Part shown: positions 52,104-59,901 of the stretch, piece by piece
How positions within the stretch are numbered: the stretch's first letter is position 1
How the letters are laid out: every line of letters starts with the position of its first letter
From: Prevotella sp.
Lineage (GTDB): Bacteria > Bacteroidota > Bacteroidia > Bacteroidales > Bacteroidaceae
Assembly: GCA_017459445.1 (NCBI GenBank)
Contig: JAFUDJ010000020.1
Coordinates: forward strand, 32,735-96,734
Direction of reading: 5' to 3'
Length of the DNA stretch: 64,000 nt
Notes under the pieces: model-generated
What the model was told of the DNA's origin: nothing
What the model saw: the letters and a program-made list of their open reading frames with translations, nothing else
The model's database searches: none
Program-made: the position numbers and the translations under genes

Positions 52104-53063
52104 TCATTCCTTGCTGACAAAAACCGGTCGCACGTTCATGGCTGCCTGAATGGGCAGGAGGCCCGACTTCTGGATGATGAGCTGCCCCTTGGGCAGGCGG
52201 CAGAAGTGGGCAAAGCCGGAGGGCAGGCCGCTGCGCGGCTCATTGAGCAGGGCATAGATAGTGCGGATGAGCGGATAGTTGCCGTTGTATAGGTAGTATT
52301 GATAGGGGCGCCAGCTGTTATAGGCGGTGGCGGAATCCATCCTACTGACCTTCATGACTGTTATATTCTTCTTAAAGGTGACGTTGGTGGTGTCGCGGCT
52401 GTCGTTGAGCCAGTTGGAGCCGATGATGCCCAGCGCATTGCCGTGCTTCTCGACGTAGTCGATGACGGCGGCACTGTTGTTGACGGCACCGATGTTGGGA
52501 GCCTGGAACTCCTTGCCCTCCAACAGGGAATCGACGCACCAGCGCACCGTGCTCGACAGGGGATTGTCGAAAACGACGTCGATGTCGCCAAGGCGCGACG
52601 TGGGGTAGAGGTCGCTCCACCGCACCACCTCGCCACGCAGGATGCGCTTGAAGTCCTTGACGGTGATGCAGGTGTCGGGGTTGCTGTTGTTGACGATGAT
52701 GGCCAGACCGTCGTAGGCGATGGCTATCGTACGCGGCATGTACTGGCGGTCCTTGAGGTTTTGGCGCTCCTTTTCCGTGAAGTCACGGGTGGTGAAGGCC
52801 AGCCATGTCTCTAACTTCATCAGCTTCTGCATGGCTTCCTGCTCGTTGGTGTACTGGACATCCAGCGTGTCGAGCAGGTTGTTATAGCTGAACACCTCAA
52901 GGGCTTCGTTGAGGATGGGCGAGAAACTCTCGTCGGCCACGAAGTAACGGGCAGCCTTGCGGTATTCCTGTTCCTTTTGAGTATTTTTAGGCTTGTTCCC
53001 ACAAGCGAGGAACAAGCCTAAAATGAGTGTTAATCCAATAATGATGGATGCGTTTCTGTTCAT
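52104..53063 (-). CDS. PstS-like substrate-binding lipoprotein
   Basis: The 319-residue protein has a lipobox (LILGLFLAC) and a type-2 periplasmic-binding fold of the PBP-like/PstS family: YDGLAIIVNNSNPDTCITVK, DFKRILRGEVVRWSDL and ALGIIGSNWL. PstS proteins bind phosphate, but no pst permease genes are nearby and the anion-binding residues cannot be verified by eye. It is encoded 16 bp after tonB in the same operon, so it may serve outer-membrane energisation or sensing instead. It is outer-leaflet or periplasm anchored. Confidence 0.75.
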   Translation of the reverse strand: MNRNASIIIGLTLILGLFLACGNKPKNTQKEQEYRKAARYFVADESFSPILNEALEVFSYNNLLDTLDVQYTNEQEAMQKLMKLETWLAFTTRDFTEKERQNLKDRQYMPRTIAIAYDGLAIIVNNSNPDTCITVKDFKRILRGEVVRWSDLYPTSRLGDIDVVFDNPLSSTVRWCVDSLLEGKEFQAPNIGAVNNSAAVIDYVEKHGNALGIIGSNWLNDSRDTTNVTFKKNITVMKVSRMDSATAYNSWRPYQYYLYNGNYPLIRTIYALLNEPRSGLPSGFAHFCRLPKGQLIIQKSGLLPIQAAMNVRPVFVSKE

Positions 53064-53078
53064 AAAAATGTGCCTTGA

Positions 53079-53909
53079 TTATTGCAGTCTGAAGGTAACG
53101 GGCACGGTGTACTTCACACGTACGGCCGAGCCGTTCTGCTTACCGGGAATCCACTTAGGCATGCTCTTCACGACGCGCATAGCTTCCTTGTCGAGTGAGG
53201 GGTCGACGGACTTCACGACGCGGACGTCGGTGATTGAACCGTCTTTCTCAACGACGAAGGTACATACTACGCGGCCCTGAATGCCGTTCTCCTCAGCGAC
53301 TACCGGATACTTGATGTTGCTGCTCAGGAATTGCATGAGTGCGGCGGGACCACCGGGGAACGACGGCATCTGCTCAACAACGTCGAACACTTTCGTCTCT
53401 TCCTCCTTCGGCGGTTCGGGCTGGGCAATGACTTCCTTGGCCTTCAGCACTTCGCCGGCCGTCTCGTCGTTACCCTTCACGTCGAATGCACCGATGGCGG
53501 TGTTCGTCTTGCTCAGGTCTTCCTGCGACTTAATCTCCTCTTCCGGTTTCACTTCGCTGTCCTTCTTGATTTCAGGAGCGGTGAACTTCACGGAGCTCTT
53601 TACCTTTTCTACTTCAACTTTCTCAATCTTCGGCTGCTCTTTACGCTCAACCTTTGCTTCCTTCTTCTCGGCAAGCTTGGTCAGCTCCACGTCGGTCTCG
53701 ATGGCTACATTCTGCTTCATGGCATTCTGTACGACACCATTGATGACGACGATGAGCGCGATAGCCAAGGCGATGAGGGCCATTACGCCCAGCGCCATGA
53801 GGTTACGCTTACCGGTATTCTTGCGCAGTTGATAAGCACCGTAAGCCTGGTTCTTGCCCTCGAAGACGAGGTCAGCCCATTTGCTGTCTATTAAATCTAT
53901 TTTTGACAT
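53079..53909 (-). CDS. tonB: Energy transducer TonB
   Basis: The 276-residue protein has a cytoplasmic lead, one membrane helix (about 38-62), a Lys/Glu/Pro-rich periplasmic spacer (about 75-175) and a TonB C-terminal domain (about 195-276). The last contains QGRVVCTFVVEKDGSITDVR and ends VKYTVPVTFRLQ. It spans the periplasm and transmits proton-motive force to TonB-dependent receptors. It is preceded by two exbD genes and exbB. Confidence 0.92.
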   Translation of the reverse strand: MSKIDLIDSKWADLVFEGKNQAYGAYQLRKNTGKRNLMALGVMALIALAIALIVVINGVVQNAMKQNVAIETDVELTKLAEKKEAKVERKEQPKIEKVEVEKVKSSVKFTAPEIKKDSEVKPEEEIKSQEDLSKTNTAIGAFDVKGNDETAGEVLKAKEVIAQPEPPKEEETKVFDVVEQMPSFPGGPAALMQFLSSNIKYPVVAEENGIQGRVVCTFVVEKDGSITDVRVVKSVDPSLDKEAMRVVKSMPKWIPGKQNGSAVRVKYTVPVTFRLQ

Positions 53910-53940
53910 AGTTGCTTTACGTTTTAATGGTTAGCATTGA

Positions 53941-54591
53941 TTACTTAACGCCGGCCTTCGTGATGAGCTCACGGTCCTGGTCGTTAATCTTGTCAATGAC
54001 ATACTTATCAATACTGCAAATCAGCATCTCGTCAAGCGCAGAAACCATGTTCTCATAGGTAGCCGTGTCAAGCGGGCGGATAATCACGGTCATCGTGGGC
54101 ACCGTCTCGCCGTTGGGCAGCTGGCCTTTCTTGAGGTTCGAGAGGGCGGCCTGATACTGCTCGTCTGTCATTGTGCTGTTGTAGGCAGACTTCTTAGCGT
54201 CAAGCTCCTTCTTGGCTATCATGATTTTTGCAACGGGATTGATACCTTCCTCGGTGGTGTGCTTGATGAGGACGTCGCGAATGCCCTTGGCACCGTAGGA
54301 CGTCTGCTTTACGCAGGAGGGGTCCTCGTAGTTGGGCAGTCCGGCAATGTACCACACCTTGTCATCAGCACCCAGGTAAAGGGTAATCGTATGAGAGGCT
54401 TTCGTTACCGACTTGTCTTCCTTCTGCACGTTGTCGTCGTTAGAAGGCATGGTCAGCTGCATTGCCTGCGGCTTGGCCAGTGTAGTACACAACATGAAGA
54501 AGGTAATCAACAGCATCATCATATCTACCATCGGCGTGAAGTTCACGCGGGTATCCATTTTCTTCTGCTTACTCAAATTCTTTTTTGCCAT
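53941..54591 (-). CDS. exbD: Biopolymer transport protein ExbD (second copy)
   Basis: The 216-residue protein has a single N-terminal membrane helix carrying the conserved Asp in FTPMVDMMMLLITFFML, then a periplasmic domain with Bacteroidota-type insertions (about 75-150). ExbD forms the proton channel with ExbB. It starts 3 bp after the first exbD and precedes tonB by 31 bp. Confidence 0.92.
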   Translation of the reverse strand: MAKKNLSKQKKMDTRVNFTPMVDMMMLLITFFMLCTTLAKPQAMQLTMPSNDDNVQKEDKSVTKASHTITLYLGADDKVWYIAGLPNYEDPSCVKQTSYGAKGIRDVLIKHTTEEGINPVAKIMIAKKELDAKKSAYNSTMTDEQYQAALSNLKKGQLPNGETVPTMTVIIRPLDTATYENMVSALDEMLICSIDKYVIDKINDQDRELITKAGVK

Positions 54592-54594
54592 ATA

Positions 54595-55209
54595 CTATTC
54601 CTCCGATGCAGTTTGAAGGTTGGTAATCAACTGGTAACGGTTCTCGTTCATGTCCTGGAGCTCTGACATCATGGCCTTGACGACCTTGTAGGGGGTCTTG
54701 GCGTCGCACTTGATGGCGAGCTTGATGTCGGGGTTGACGTCGCGGGCGGCGCTTACCCACTCCTGGAACTCACTCTTTCCACCATCGATGCTGTCGGTGG
54801 GGATGCCGAGTGTCTGGATGGCTTCGCTCATTTTCTCCGGTTCGAGGCTCAGATAGTCAGCAAGTTTGCTCAGCGGAGCACCAATCATAGCATCTTCCTT
54901 GAAGTGCTTGACCTGGGTGCCGTTCAGCGTGATGCCGAACTTGTCGGTCACCTGCTCCATCATAGCAACCATGTTGTTCTTGTTTTCCGTACCGACGTAT
55001 ATCCTGCCTTCTGGGCTTACCAGAATGTTCAGGACATCGTTCTCCGGAATCTTAACCTCGGACACCGAGCTCGGCGTGTTGACTTGTATCGGCTCTGGCG
55101 TCAGGAATGTTGAGGTCAACATGAAGAAGCACAGAAGCAGCGTCATCACGTCCGACATGGGCGTCATGTCAATCCAGATGTCTTTTTTCTGTATCTTAAC
55201 TTTAGCCAT
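54595..55209 (-). CDS. exbD: Biopolymer transport protein ExbD (first copy)
   Basis: The 204-residue protein has the ExbD membrane motif DMTPMSDVMTLLLCFFMLTS, including the proton-carrying Asp, and a periplasmic region ending AMMSELQDMNENRYQLITNL. Two different ExbD proteins in tandem are common in Bacteroidota Ton systems. It is located 27 bp after exbB. Confidence 0.92.
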   Translation of the reverse strand: MAKVKIQKKDIWIDMTPMSDVMTLLLCFFMLTSTFLTPEPIQVNTPSSVSEVKIPENDVLNILVSPEGRIYVGTENKNNMVAMMEQVTDKFGITLNGTQVKHFKEDAMIGAPLSKLADYLSLEPEKMSEAIQTLGIPTDSIDGGKSEFQEWVSAARDVNPDIKLAIKCDAKTPYKVVKAMMSELQDMNENRYQLITNLQTASEE

Positions 55210-55236
55210 TTTACATCTGTATTAAATGGTTAAGAA

Positions 55237-56067
55237 TTAAGCTTCGTTGTGGTTTGAATCGTATGTTGCAGCGATGGTGTAGCCGATTTCGTCCAAAGCG
55301 AAGGTCAGTTTGTCAATCTTGTTAGAGAAGAAGTTGTAGACAACGGTGGCAACCCAAGAGGTCAAAATGCCGGAAGCCGTGTTCACAAGTGCCTCAGAAA
55401 TACCAGCCGACAGAGCCATAGAGTCAGCACCGCCACCGGCCGACAGAGCCTGGAACGAACCAATCATACCGAGCACAGTACCGAACAGAGCGGTCAGGGT
55501 ACCCAGCGAAACGATGGTAGCAACCATCGGGAGGTTCATCTGCAGCGTAGGCATCTCAAGCTGAGTAGCCTCTTCGTGAGCCTGCTGAATCTTGGCAATC
55601 TTGGCTGCCTTCTTCAGCGTGCTGTCACCCTCGACGGTCTGATACATATTGATAGAAGCCAGCACGACATTGGCTACAGAACCCTTCATCTTGTCGCAGA
55701 GGGCGCGGGCCTCGTCAAACTTCTGTGCGCGGATGGCGTCCTTCACCTGAGCGGTGAACTTAGCGAGGTTCATCGTGCCGGAAGCAGAACGGATGGCAAA
55801 GAAGCGCTCGATGCCAAGGCAGATAACGGTGAAGAGCAGGGTAAGGATAAGACCTACGACGAAACCGCCCTTGTAGACGGTACCCAGCAGGTTAGCAGGA
55901 TGTCCGCTACGGTCGCCGCCAATGAAGTTGTCGGGGTTACCCATGACGAAATACCATACACCGTAACCAGCGACACAGCAGATAACGAGGATAATCCATG
56001 CTGCCTTAATACCCTGGAAGCCCGAATTCTTTTTGGCTGGGGCTGCAGCCTTTGTTGATGTTGCCAT
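55237..56067 (-). CDS. exbB: MotA/TolQ/ExbB-family proton channel subunit
   Basis: The 276-residue protein has a first membrane helix at about 23-42, a second near 80-100 (GGFVVGLILTLLFTVICLGI), then a cytoplasmic loop. The conserved pore helices follow (LPMVATIVSLGTLTALFGTV and NTASGILTSWVATVVYNFFS). It forms the pentameric motor with ExbD. The ATG at 56067 is chosen because the 43 upstream in-frame codons include the promoter. Confidence 0.92.
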   Translation of the reverse strand: MATSTKAAAPAKKNSGFQGIKAAWIILVICCVAGYGVWYFVMGNPDNFIGGDRSGHPANLLGTVYKGGFVVGLILTLLFTVICLGIERFFAIRSASGTMNLAKFTAQVKDAIRAQKFDEARALCDKMKGSVANVVLASINMYQTVEGDSTLKKAAKIAKIQQAHEEATQLEMPTLQMNLPMVATIVSLGTLTALFGTVLGMIGSFQALSAGGGADSMALSAGISEALVNTASGILTSWVATVVYNFFSNKIDKLTFALDEIGYTIAATYDSNHNEA

Positions 56068-56132
56068 AAAATTGTAATTTTTAGTTATTAAATAAAATTT
56101 GTTTGTAGATGTTTTTCTTGCATAAACTTTCG

Positions 56133-56140
56133 CAAAGTTA
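56133..56140 (-). promoter_or_regulatory. -7 element TAACTTTG of the Ton operon
   Basis: The minus strand reads TCGTTAACTTTGCGAAAG; the box lies 66 bp before the exbB ATG and just after the aminotransferase stop. Confidence 0.7.
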
Positions 56141-56199
56141 ACGATTTCGCACGTACTAACCGCCTGATTAATGTTTTTTAACTTGATATTTCTCAATTT

Positions 56200-57396
56200 T
56201 TATCGTAATGCGGCCAATACTTCCTTGATACGGCGCATGGCTTCGACGATATTTTCGTCGCTTGTGGCATAGCTCATGCGGAAGCAGTTCGGGTCGCCGA
56301 AGGCATCGCCGCCCACCGTGGCGACATGTCCTTTCTCTAACAGGTACATGGCTAAGTCCGTGCTGTTCCCGATGGTGTTGCCCTCGGGTGTCGCTTTGCC
56401 GTAGAAGCTGCTGCACTTGGGGAACAGGTAGAAAGCTCCCTCAGGCACGTTGACTTCCAAGCCCGGAATCTCCTTGGCCAGGCGGACGATGAGGTCGCGG
56501 CGGCGCTCGAAAGCCTGCCGCATCTCCTCCACGCACTGCTGACTCTCCACGTAGGCGGCCAGCGCCGCCATCTGGCTCACGGAGCACGGGCCGCTGGTGT
56601 ACTGTCCCTGCAGCTTGTTGCAGCCTTTCACTATCCACTCCGGCGCAGCGATGTAGCCGATGCGCCACCCCGTCATGGCATACGCCTTCGAGACGCCGTT
56701 GACGAGTACCGTGCGCTCCTTCATGCCCGGGAACTGCGCGATGGACTCGTGGCGCCCGACGTAGTTGATATGCTCATAGATTTCGTCGGCCAGCACGAAG
56801 AGGTCGTCGTGCCGCAGCACGACTTCCGCCAGCCTCTGCAGCTCCTCCTTGTTATATACGCTGCCCGTCGGATTGCTCGGCGAACAGAGGATAATCAGCC
56901 GTGTCCGTGGCGTGATGGCGGCCTCCAGCTGCTCCGGCGTCATCTTGAAGTTCTGCTCAAAGCTTGCCTCCACGACCACTGGCTTGCCGCCGGCCAGCAG
57001 CACCATCTGCGGATAGCTTACCCAGTAGGGAGCCGGGATGATGACCTCGTCGCCGGGGTTCACCAGCGCCATCACCGTGTTACACACACTTTGCTTGGCG
57101 CCGTTCGACACCAGTATCTCGGCAGGCAGGTAGTGCAAGTGGTTCTCGCGCTCCAGCTTACGGGCAATAGCCTGCCGCAGGTCGGGGTAGCCCGGCACGG
57201 GCGAGTAGCGTGAATAGTTCTCGTCAATGGCCAGCTTCGCGGCCTGCTTGATGTGGTCGGGCGTATTGAAGTCAGGCTCCCCGACGCTCATGTTAATCAC
57301 GTCGATGCCCTGTGCCTTCATCTCGGAACTCTTCTGTGACATCGCCAAGGTTGCCGACGGTGCCAGACGTTGCAAACGGTCAGAAATTTGTGCCAT
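56200..57396 (-). CDS. Class I PLP-dependent aminotransferase (aspartate aminotransferase type)
   Basis: The 398-residue protein starts MAQISDRLQRLAPSATLAMS. It has the fold-type I motifs INMSVGEPDF, NGAKQSVCNTVMALVNPGDE, CSPSNPTGSVY, the PLP-phosphate Asp/Tyr in LADEIYEHINY, and the Schiff-base lysine in VSKAYAMTGWRIGY. This is the subgroup I-gamma aspartate/prephenate aminotransferase pattern; exact specificity is uncertain. It has its own promoter and is divergent from the pectate lyase gene. Confidence 0.92.
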   Translation of the reverse strand: MAQISDRLQRLAPSATLAMSQKSSEMKAQGIDVINMSVGEPDFNTPDHIKQAAKLAIDENYSRYSPVPGYPDLRQAIARKLERENHLHYLPAEILVSNGAKQSVCNTVMALVNPGDEVIIPAPYWVSYPQMVLLAGGKPVVVEASFEQNFKMTPEQLEAAITPRTRLIILCSPSNPTGSVYNKEELQRLAEVVLRHDDLFVLADEIYEHINYVGRHESIAQFPGMKERTVLVNGVSKAYAMTGWRIGYIAAPEWIVKGCNKLQGQYTSGPCSVSQMAALAAYVESQQCVEEMRQAFERRRDLIVRLAKEIPGLEVNVPEGAFYLFPKCSSFYGKATPEGNTIGNSTDLAMYLLEKGHVATVGGDAFGDPNCFRMSYATSDENIVEAMRRIKEVLAALR

Positions 57397-57425
57397 AATC
57401 TTACTTCGTGTTTATTTCTAACGTG

Positions 57426-57433
57426 CAAAAGTA
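57426..57433 (-). promoter_or_regulatory. -7 element TACTTTTG for the aminotransferase gene
   Basis: The minus strand reads GCGTACTTTTGCACGTTA; the box lies 30 bp before the ATG at 57396. Confidence 0.7.
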
Positions 57434-57594
57434 CGCATTTATTTTCTATTTCCACCACTCTTGCAACTTTTTTTTCAAAATATGGGTCACTATACCTTAT
57501 TATTAAATATAGGAATTCCCATTAAAACAGGGCATTTGTCAATTTTTCCACCTTCTTTTGTTAATCATTACGCTATTACAATGGAAGAATTAAC

Positions 57595-57602
57595 TACCTT
57601 TG
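57595..57602 (+). promoter_or_regulatory. -7 element TACCTTTG for the pectate lyase gene
   Basis: TACCTTTG followed by CAGCAG lies 36 bp before the ATG at 57639. The 160 bp upstream are AT-rich and would hold regulator sites. Confidence 0.75.
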
Positions 57603-57638
57603 CAGCAGTTTTGAAAACAATCTATAAGCAAAGAGAAT

Positions 57639-59846
57639 ATGAAAACAACCAAGTTCCTTTCAGCAAGAAAGTGTTTGTGGATGTTGCTTGCAGCATCCCT
57701 GTCAGTGACTAACCCCGCCCATGCCCTCACGCTGCTGCGGCAACAGGGCTGGCTGGAAAGCGTCAGTGCCGTCTGGGCACCCGTCAGCGGGGCCGAGGCC
57801 TATCACGTGTATTATAGTGGTGAGGGCATCAGCAACCAGCAGGCTGACGACTGTCTAGTGCGCCAGTATGCCGAGGGCTTCCGCGTCGACGTGCCGGGCT
57901 TGAAGGCCGGCAGCTATACGCTGACCGTGGTGGCTGTTAATGGGCAGGGGGTGGAACTGGAGCGTGCCACCACTGAGCCGTTGCAGGTCAAGGCCCACAA
58001 CCGCGAGGGCTTTGCCTTTACCGAAGACTTCGTGCCCGGCGGCTACCGGATGGACGGCACGCCCAAGGACGGTGCCCGCATCCTCTATATTACCGCCAAG
58101 ACGGTGAACACCGTTACCTGTAGCGTCAGCGACGGCAAGAAGGACGTGGAGTACACGGGACTGGCCAATATTCTGAGTGCCTATGGCAAGGGCAGGGATA
58201 AAACACCGCTGATTATCCGCGTGATTGGCACCGTCAGGGCTACCGACTATGAAGGTTTGAAGGATGGCAACTACGTCAACTTTGAGGGCAGCAATGCCAG
58301 CGACCGCATGCTGGAGCACGTCACTCTTGAGGGTATTGGCGACGATGCCACGCTCTACGGCTATGGCATCTGTATGAAGCGTACCAACGGTATTGAAGTG
58401 CGCAACGTAGGCATCATGCTCTTCGGCGACGACGCCATCTCGATGGATACCGACAACTACCACAACTGGATACACAACTGCGACTTCTTCTATGGTGCTC
58501 CCGGCAGCGACGACGACCAGGTGAAGGGCGACGGCAGCATCGACATGAAATACCGCTCGACACGTACCACCATCGCCTACAACCACTTCTTCGACAGCGG
58601 CAAGGTGATGGGCTGCGGCGGAGCCACCAAGGAGGAAACCAACCTGCTCATCACGTTCCACCACAACTGGTTCGACCATTGCGACTCCCGCTGTCCGCGC
58701 CTGAACCATACCACGGCCCACATCTATAACAACTACTACGACGGCGTGGCCGTCTACGGCATTGGCTGTACTGAGGTGTCGAACGCCTTCATCGAGGGCA
58801 ACCACTTCCGCAATGTGCAGCGCCCCATGATGATAGCTGGACAGGGCACCGACCGCGTCTATGCCAGCGACCCCGAAAAAGGTACTTTCTCCGGACAGAC
58901 GGGCGGCATGAGCAAGGCATATAATAATAAGGTGGAGGGACCTGTAGAGGTGCGCCTGTTCTATCAGTCCGACGACCCCGTGCAGTTTGACGCCTGGCTG
59001 GTGGAGAGCCGTGACGAGCGGGTGCCGGAGACGGTATCTGCCTACAAGGGCGGCTATGTCTACGACAACTTCGATACGGCCGACGACTTCTACACCTCCA
59101 TGCCTGACGAACCGGAACAGGTGGCTGACGTGGTGACGACATGGGCCGGGCGTATGGACGGCGGCGACCTGAAGTGGACGTTCAACAACAGTGTGGACGA
59201 CAAAGACCACGACATCAACACCGAACTGAAAGCCGCCATCACCGGCTACCAGTCGCAGCTGCTGGCAATTCAAGGAATAGAAGGGGGCGGCGGCACGGAG
59301 CCGGAGCCTGAGCCGGAACCGGAGCCAACGCCGACAGAAGTGACGCAGGGCGGCTATATCGTTGACCTCATCAACGACCCCAACTCCGGCTTTACCATCG
59401 TGGGCAGCACCAGCAATAGCAAGGGGGTGGTAACAGTAGACGGCACGACATACAACACCTGCTTGAAGATGGGCTCGTCATCCAGTGTCACCTTCACTGT
59501 CTCCGCGCCGATGACCATGACGCTCTACTTTGCAGCCTCCGAAAACAAGCGCATCAGCGTAACGGACATAGGAGAACTGACCATCCCTGCGACCAATATC
59601 GTTACCGCAACGCTGCCTAAGGCAGGCACGTACATGATTAAGCGTACCAATGGCGAGTCGTACCTTTACTATATAGCACTGTCGAAAACCACGACAACAG
59701 CCGTGGAGAACGTTTATTCCAACAGTGGCAGCGACCTGTTCGAGCCACAGTATTACGACCTGCAGGGGCGTTCTGTCAGCAAGCCCACACAGGGCATCTA
59801 TATTGTAAAGACAGGTGGCAGAACCTATAAGCAATACATCAAGTAA
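57639..59846 (+). CDS. Secreted pectate lyase, polysaccharide lyase family 1
   Basis: The 735-residue protein has an N-terminal signal (KCLWMLLAASLSVTNPAHA). A fibronectin-like domain lies at about 35-120. The PL1 beta-helix at about 125-540 has SIDMKYRSTRTTIAYNHFFD, ITFHHNWFDHCDSRCPRLNH (catalytic Arg region) and TAHIYNNYYDGVAVYGIGC. A Pro-Glu linker (EPEPEPEPEPTPTE) leads to a beta domain at about 570-690 and the C-terminal sorting-like module (YYDLQGRSVSKPTQGIYIVK). It cleaves polygalacturonate by calcium-dependent beta-elimination. The downstream propeller/AraC regulator probably controls it. Confidence 0.88.
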   Translation: MKTTKFLSARKCLWMLLAASLSVTNPAHALTLLRQQGWLESVSAVWAPVSGAEAYHVYYSGEGISNQQADDCLVRQYAEGFRVDVPGLKAGSYTLTVVAVNGQGVELERATTEPLQVKAHNREGFAFTEDFVPGGYRMDGTPKDGARILYITAKTVNTVTCSVSDGKKDVEYTGLANILSAYGKGRDKTPLIIRVIGTVRATDYEGLKDGNYVNFEGSNASDRMLEHVTLEGIGDDATLYGYGICMKRTNGIEVRNVGIMLFGDDAISMDTDNYHNWIHNCDFFYGAPGSDDDQVKGDGSIDMKYRSTRTTIAYNHFFDSGKVMGCGGATKEETNLLITFHHNWFDHCDSRCPRLNHTTAHIYNNYYDGVAVYGIGCTEVSNAFIEGNHFRNVQRPMMIAGQGTDRVYASDPEKGTFSGQTGGMSKAYNNKVEGPVEVRLFYQSDDPVQFDAWLVESRDERVPETVSAYKGGYVYDNFDTADDFYTSMPDEPEQVADVVTTWAGRMDGGDLKWTFNNSVDDKDHDINTELKAAITGYQSQLLAIQGIEGGGGTEPEPEPEPEPTPTEVTQGGYIVDLINDPNSGFTIVGSTSNSKGVVTVDGTTYNTCLKMGSSSSVTFTVSAPMTMTLYFAASENKRISVTDIGELTIPATNIVTATLPKAGTYMIKRTNGESYLYYIALSKTTTTAVENVYSNSGSDLFEPQYYDLQGRSVSKPTQGIYIVKTGGRTYKQYIK

Positions 59847-59886
59847 ACAAAAAGGAATTTTATTTTGTACTACTCTCAAAATTTTG

Positions 59887-59894
59887 TACCTTTG
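59887..59894 (+). promoter_or_regulatory. -7 element TACCTTTG next to the regulator start codon
   Basis: TACCTTTG ends at 59894 and the ATG begins at 59902, so the transcript would start 0-4 nt before the start codon. The gene has its own near-leaderless promoter, independent of the lyase. Confidence 0.75.
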
Positions 59895-59901
59895 CCGACA
59901 G

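Noticed and set aside
57461-57712. Small ORF upstream of the pectate lyase
   Set aside because: It spans the promoter and the lyase start in another frame; no ribosome-binding context or homology was recognised.
57855-59273. A 472-codon antisense frame over the pectate lyase
   Set aside because: Shadow of the PL1 beta-helix gene, with no motif of its own.
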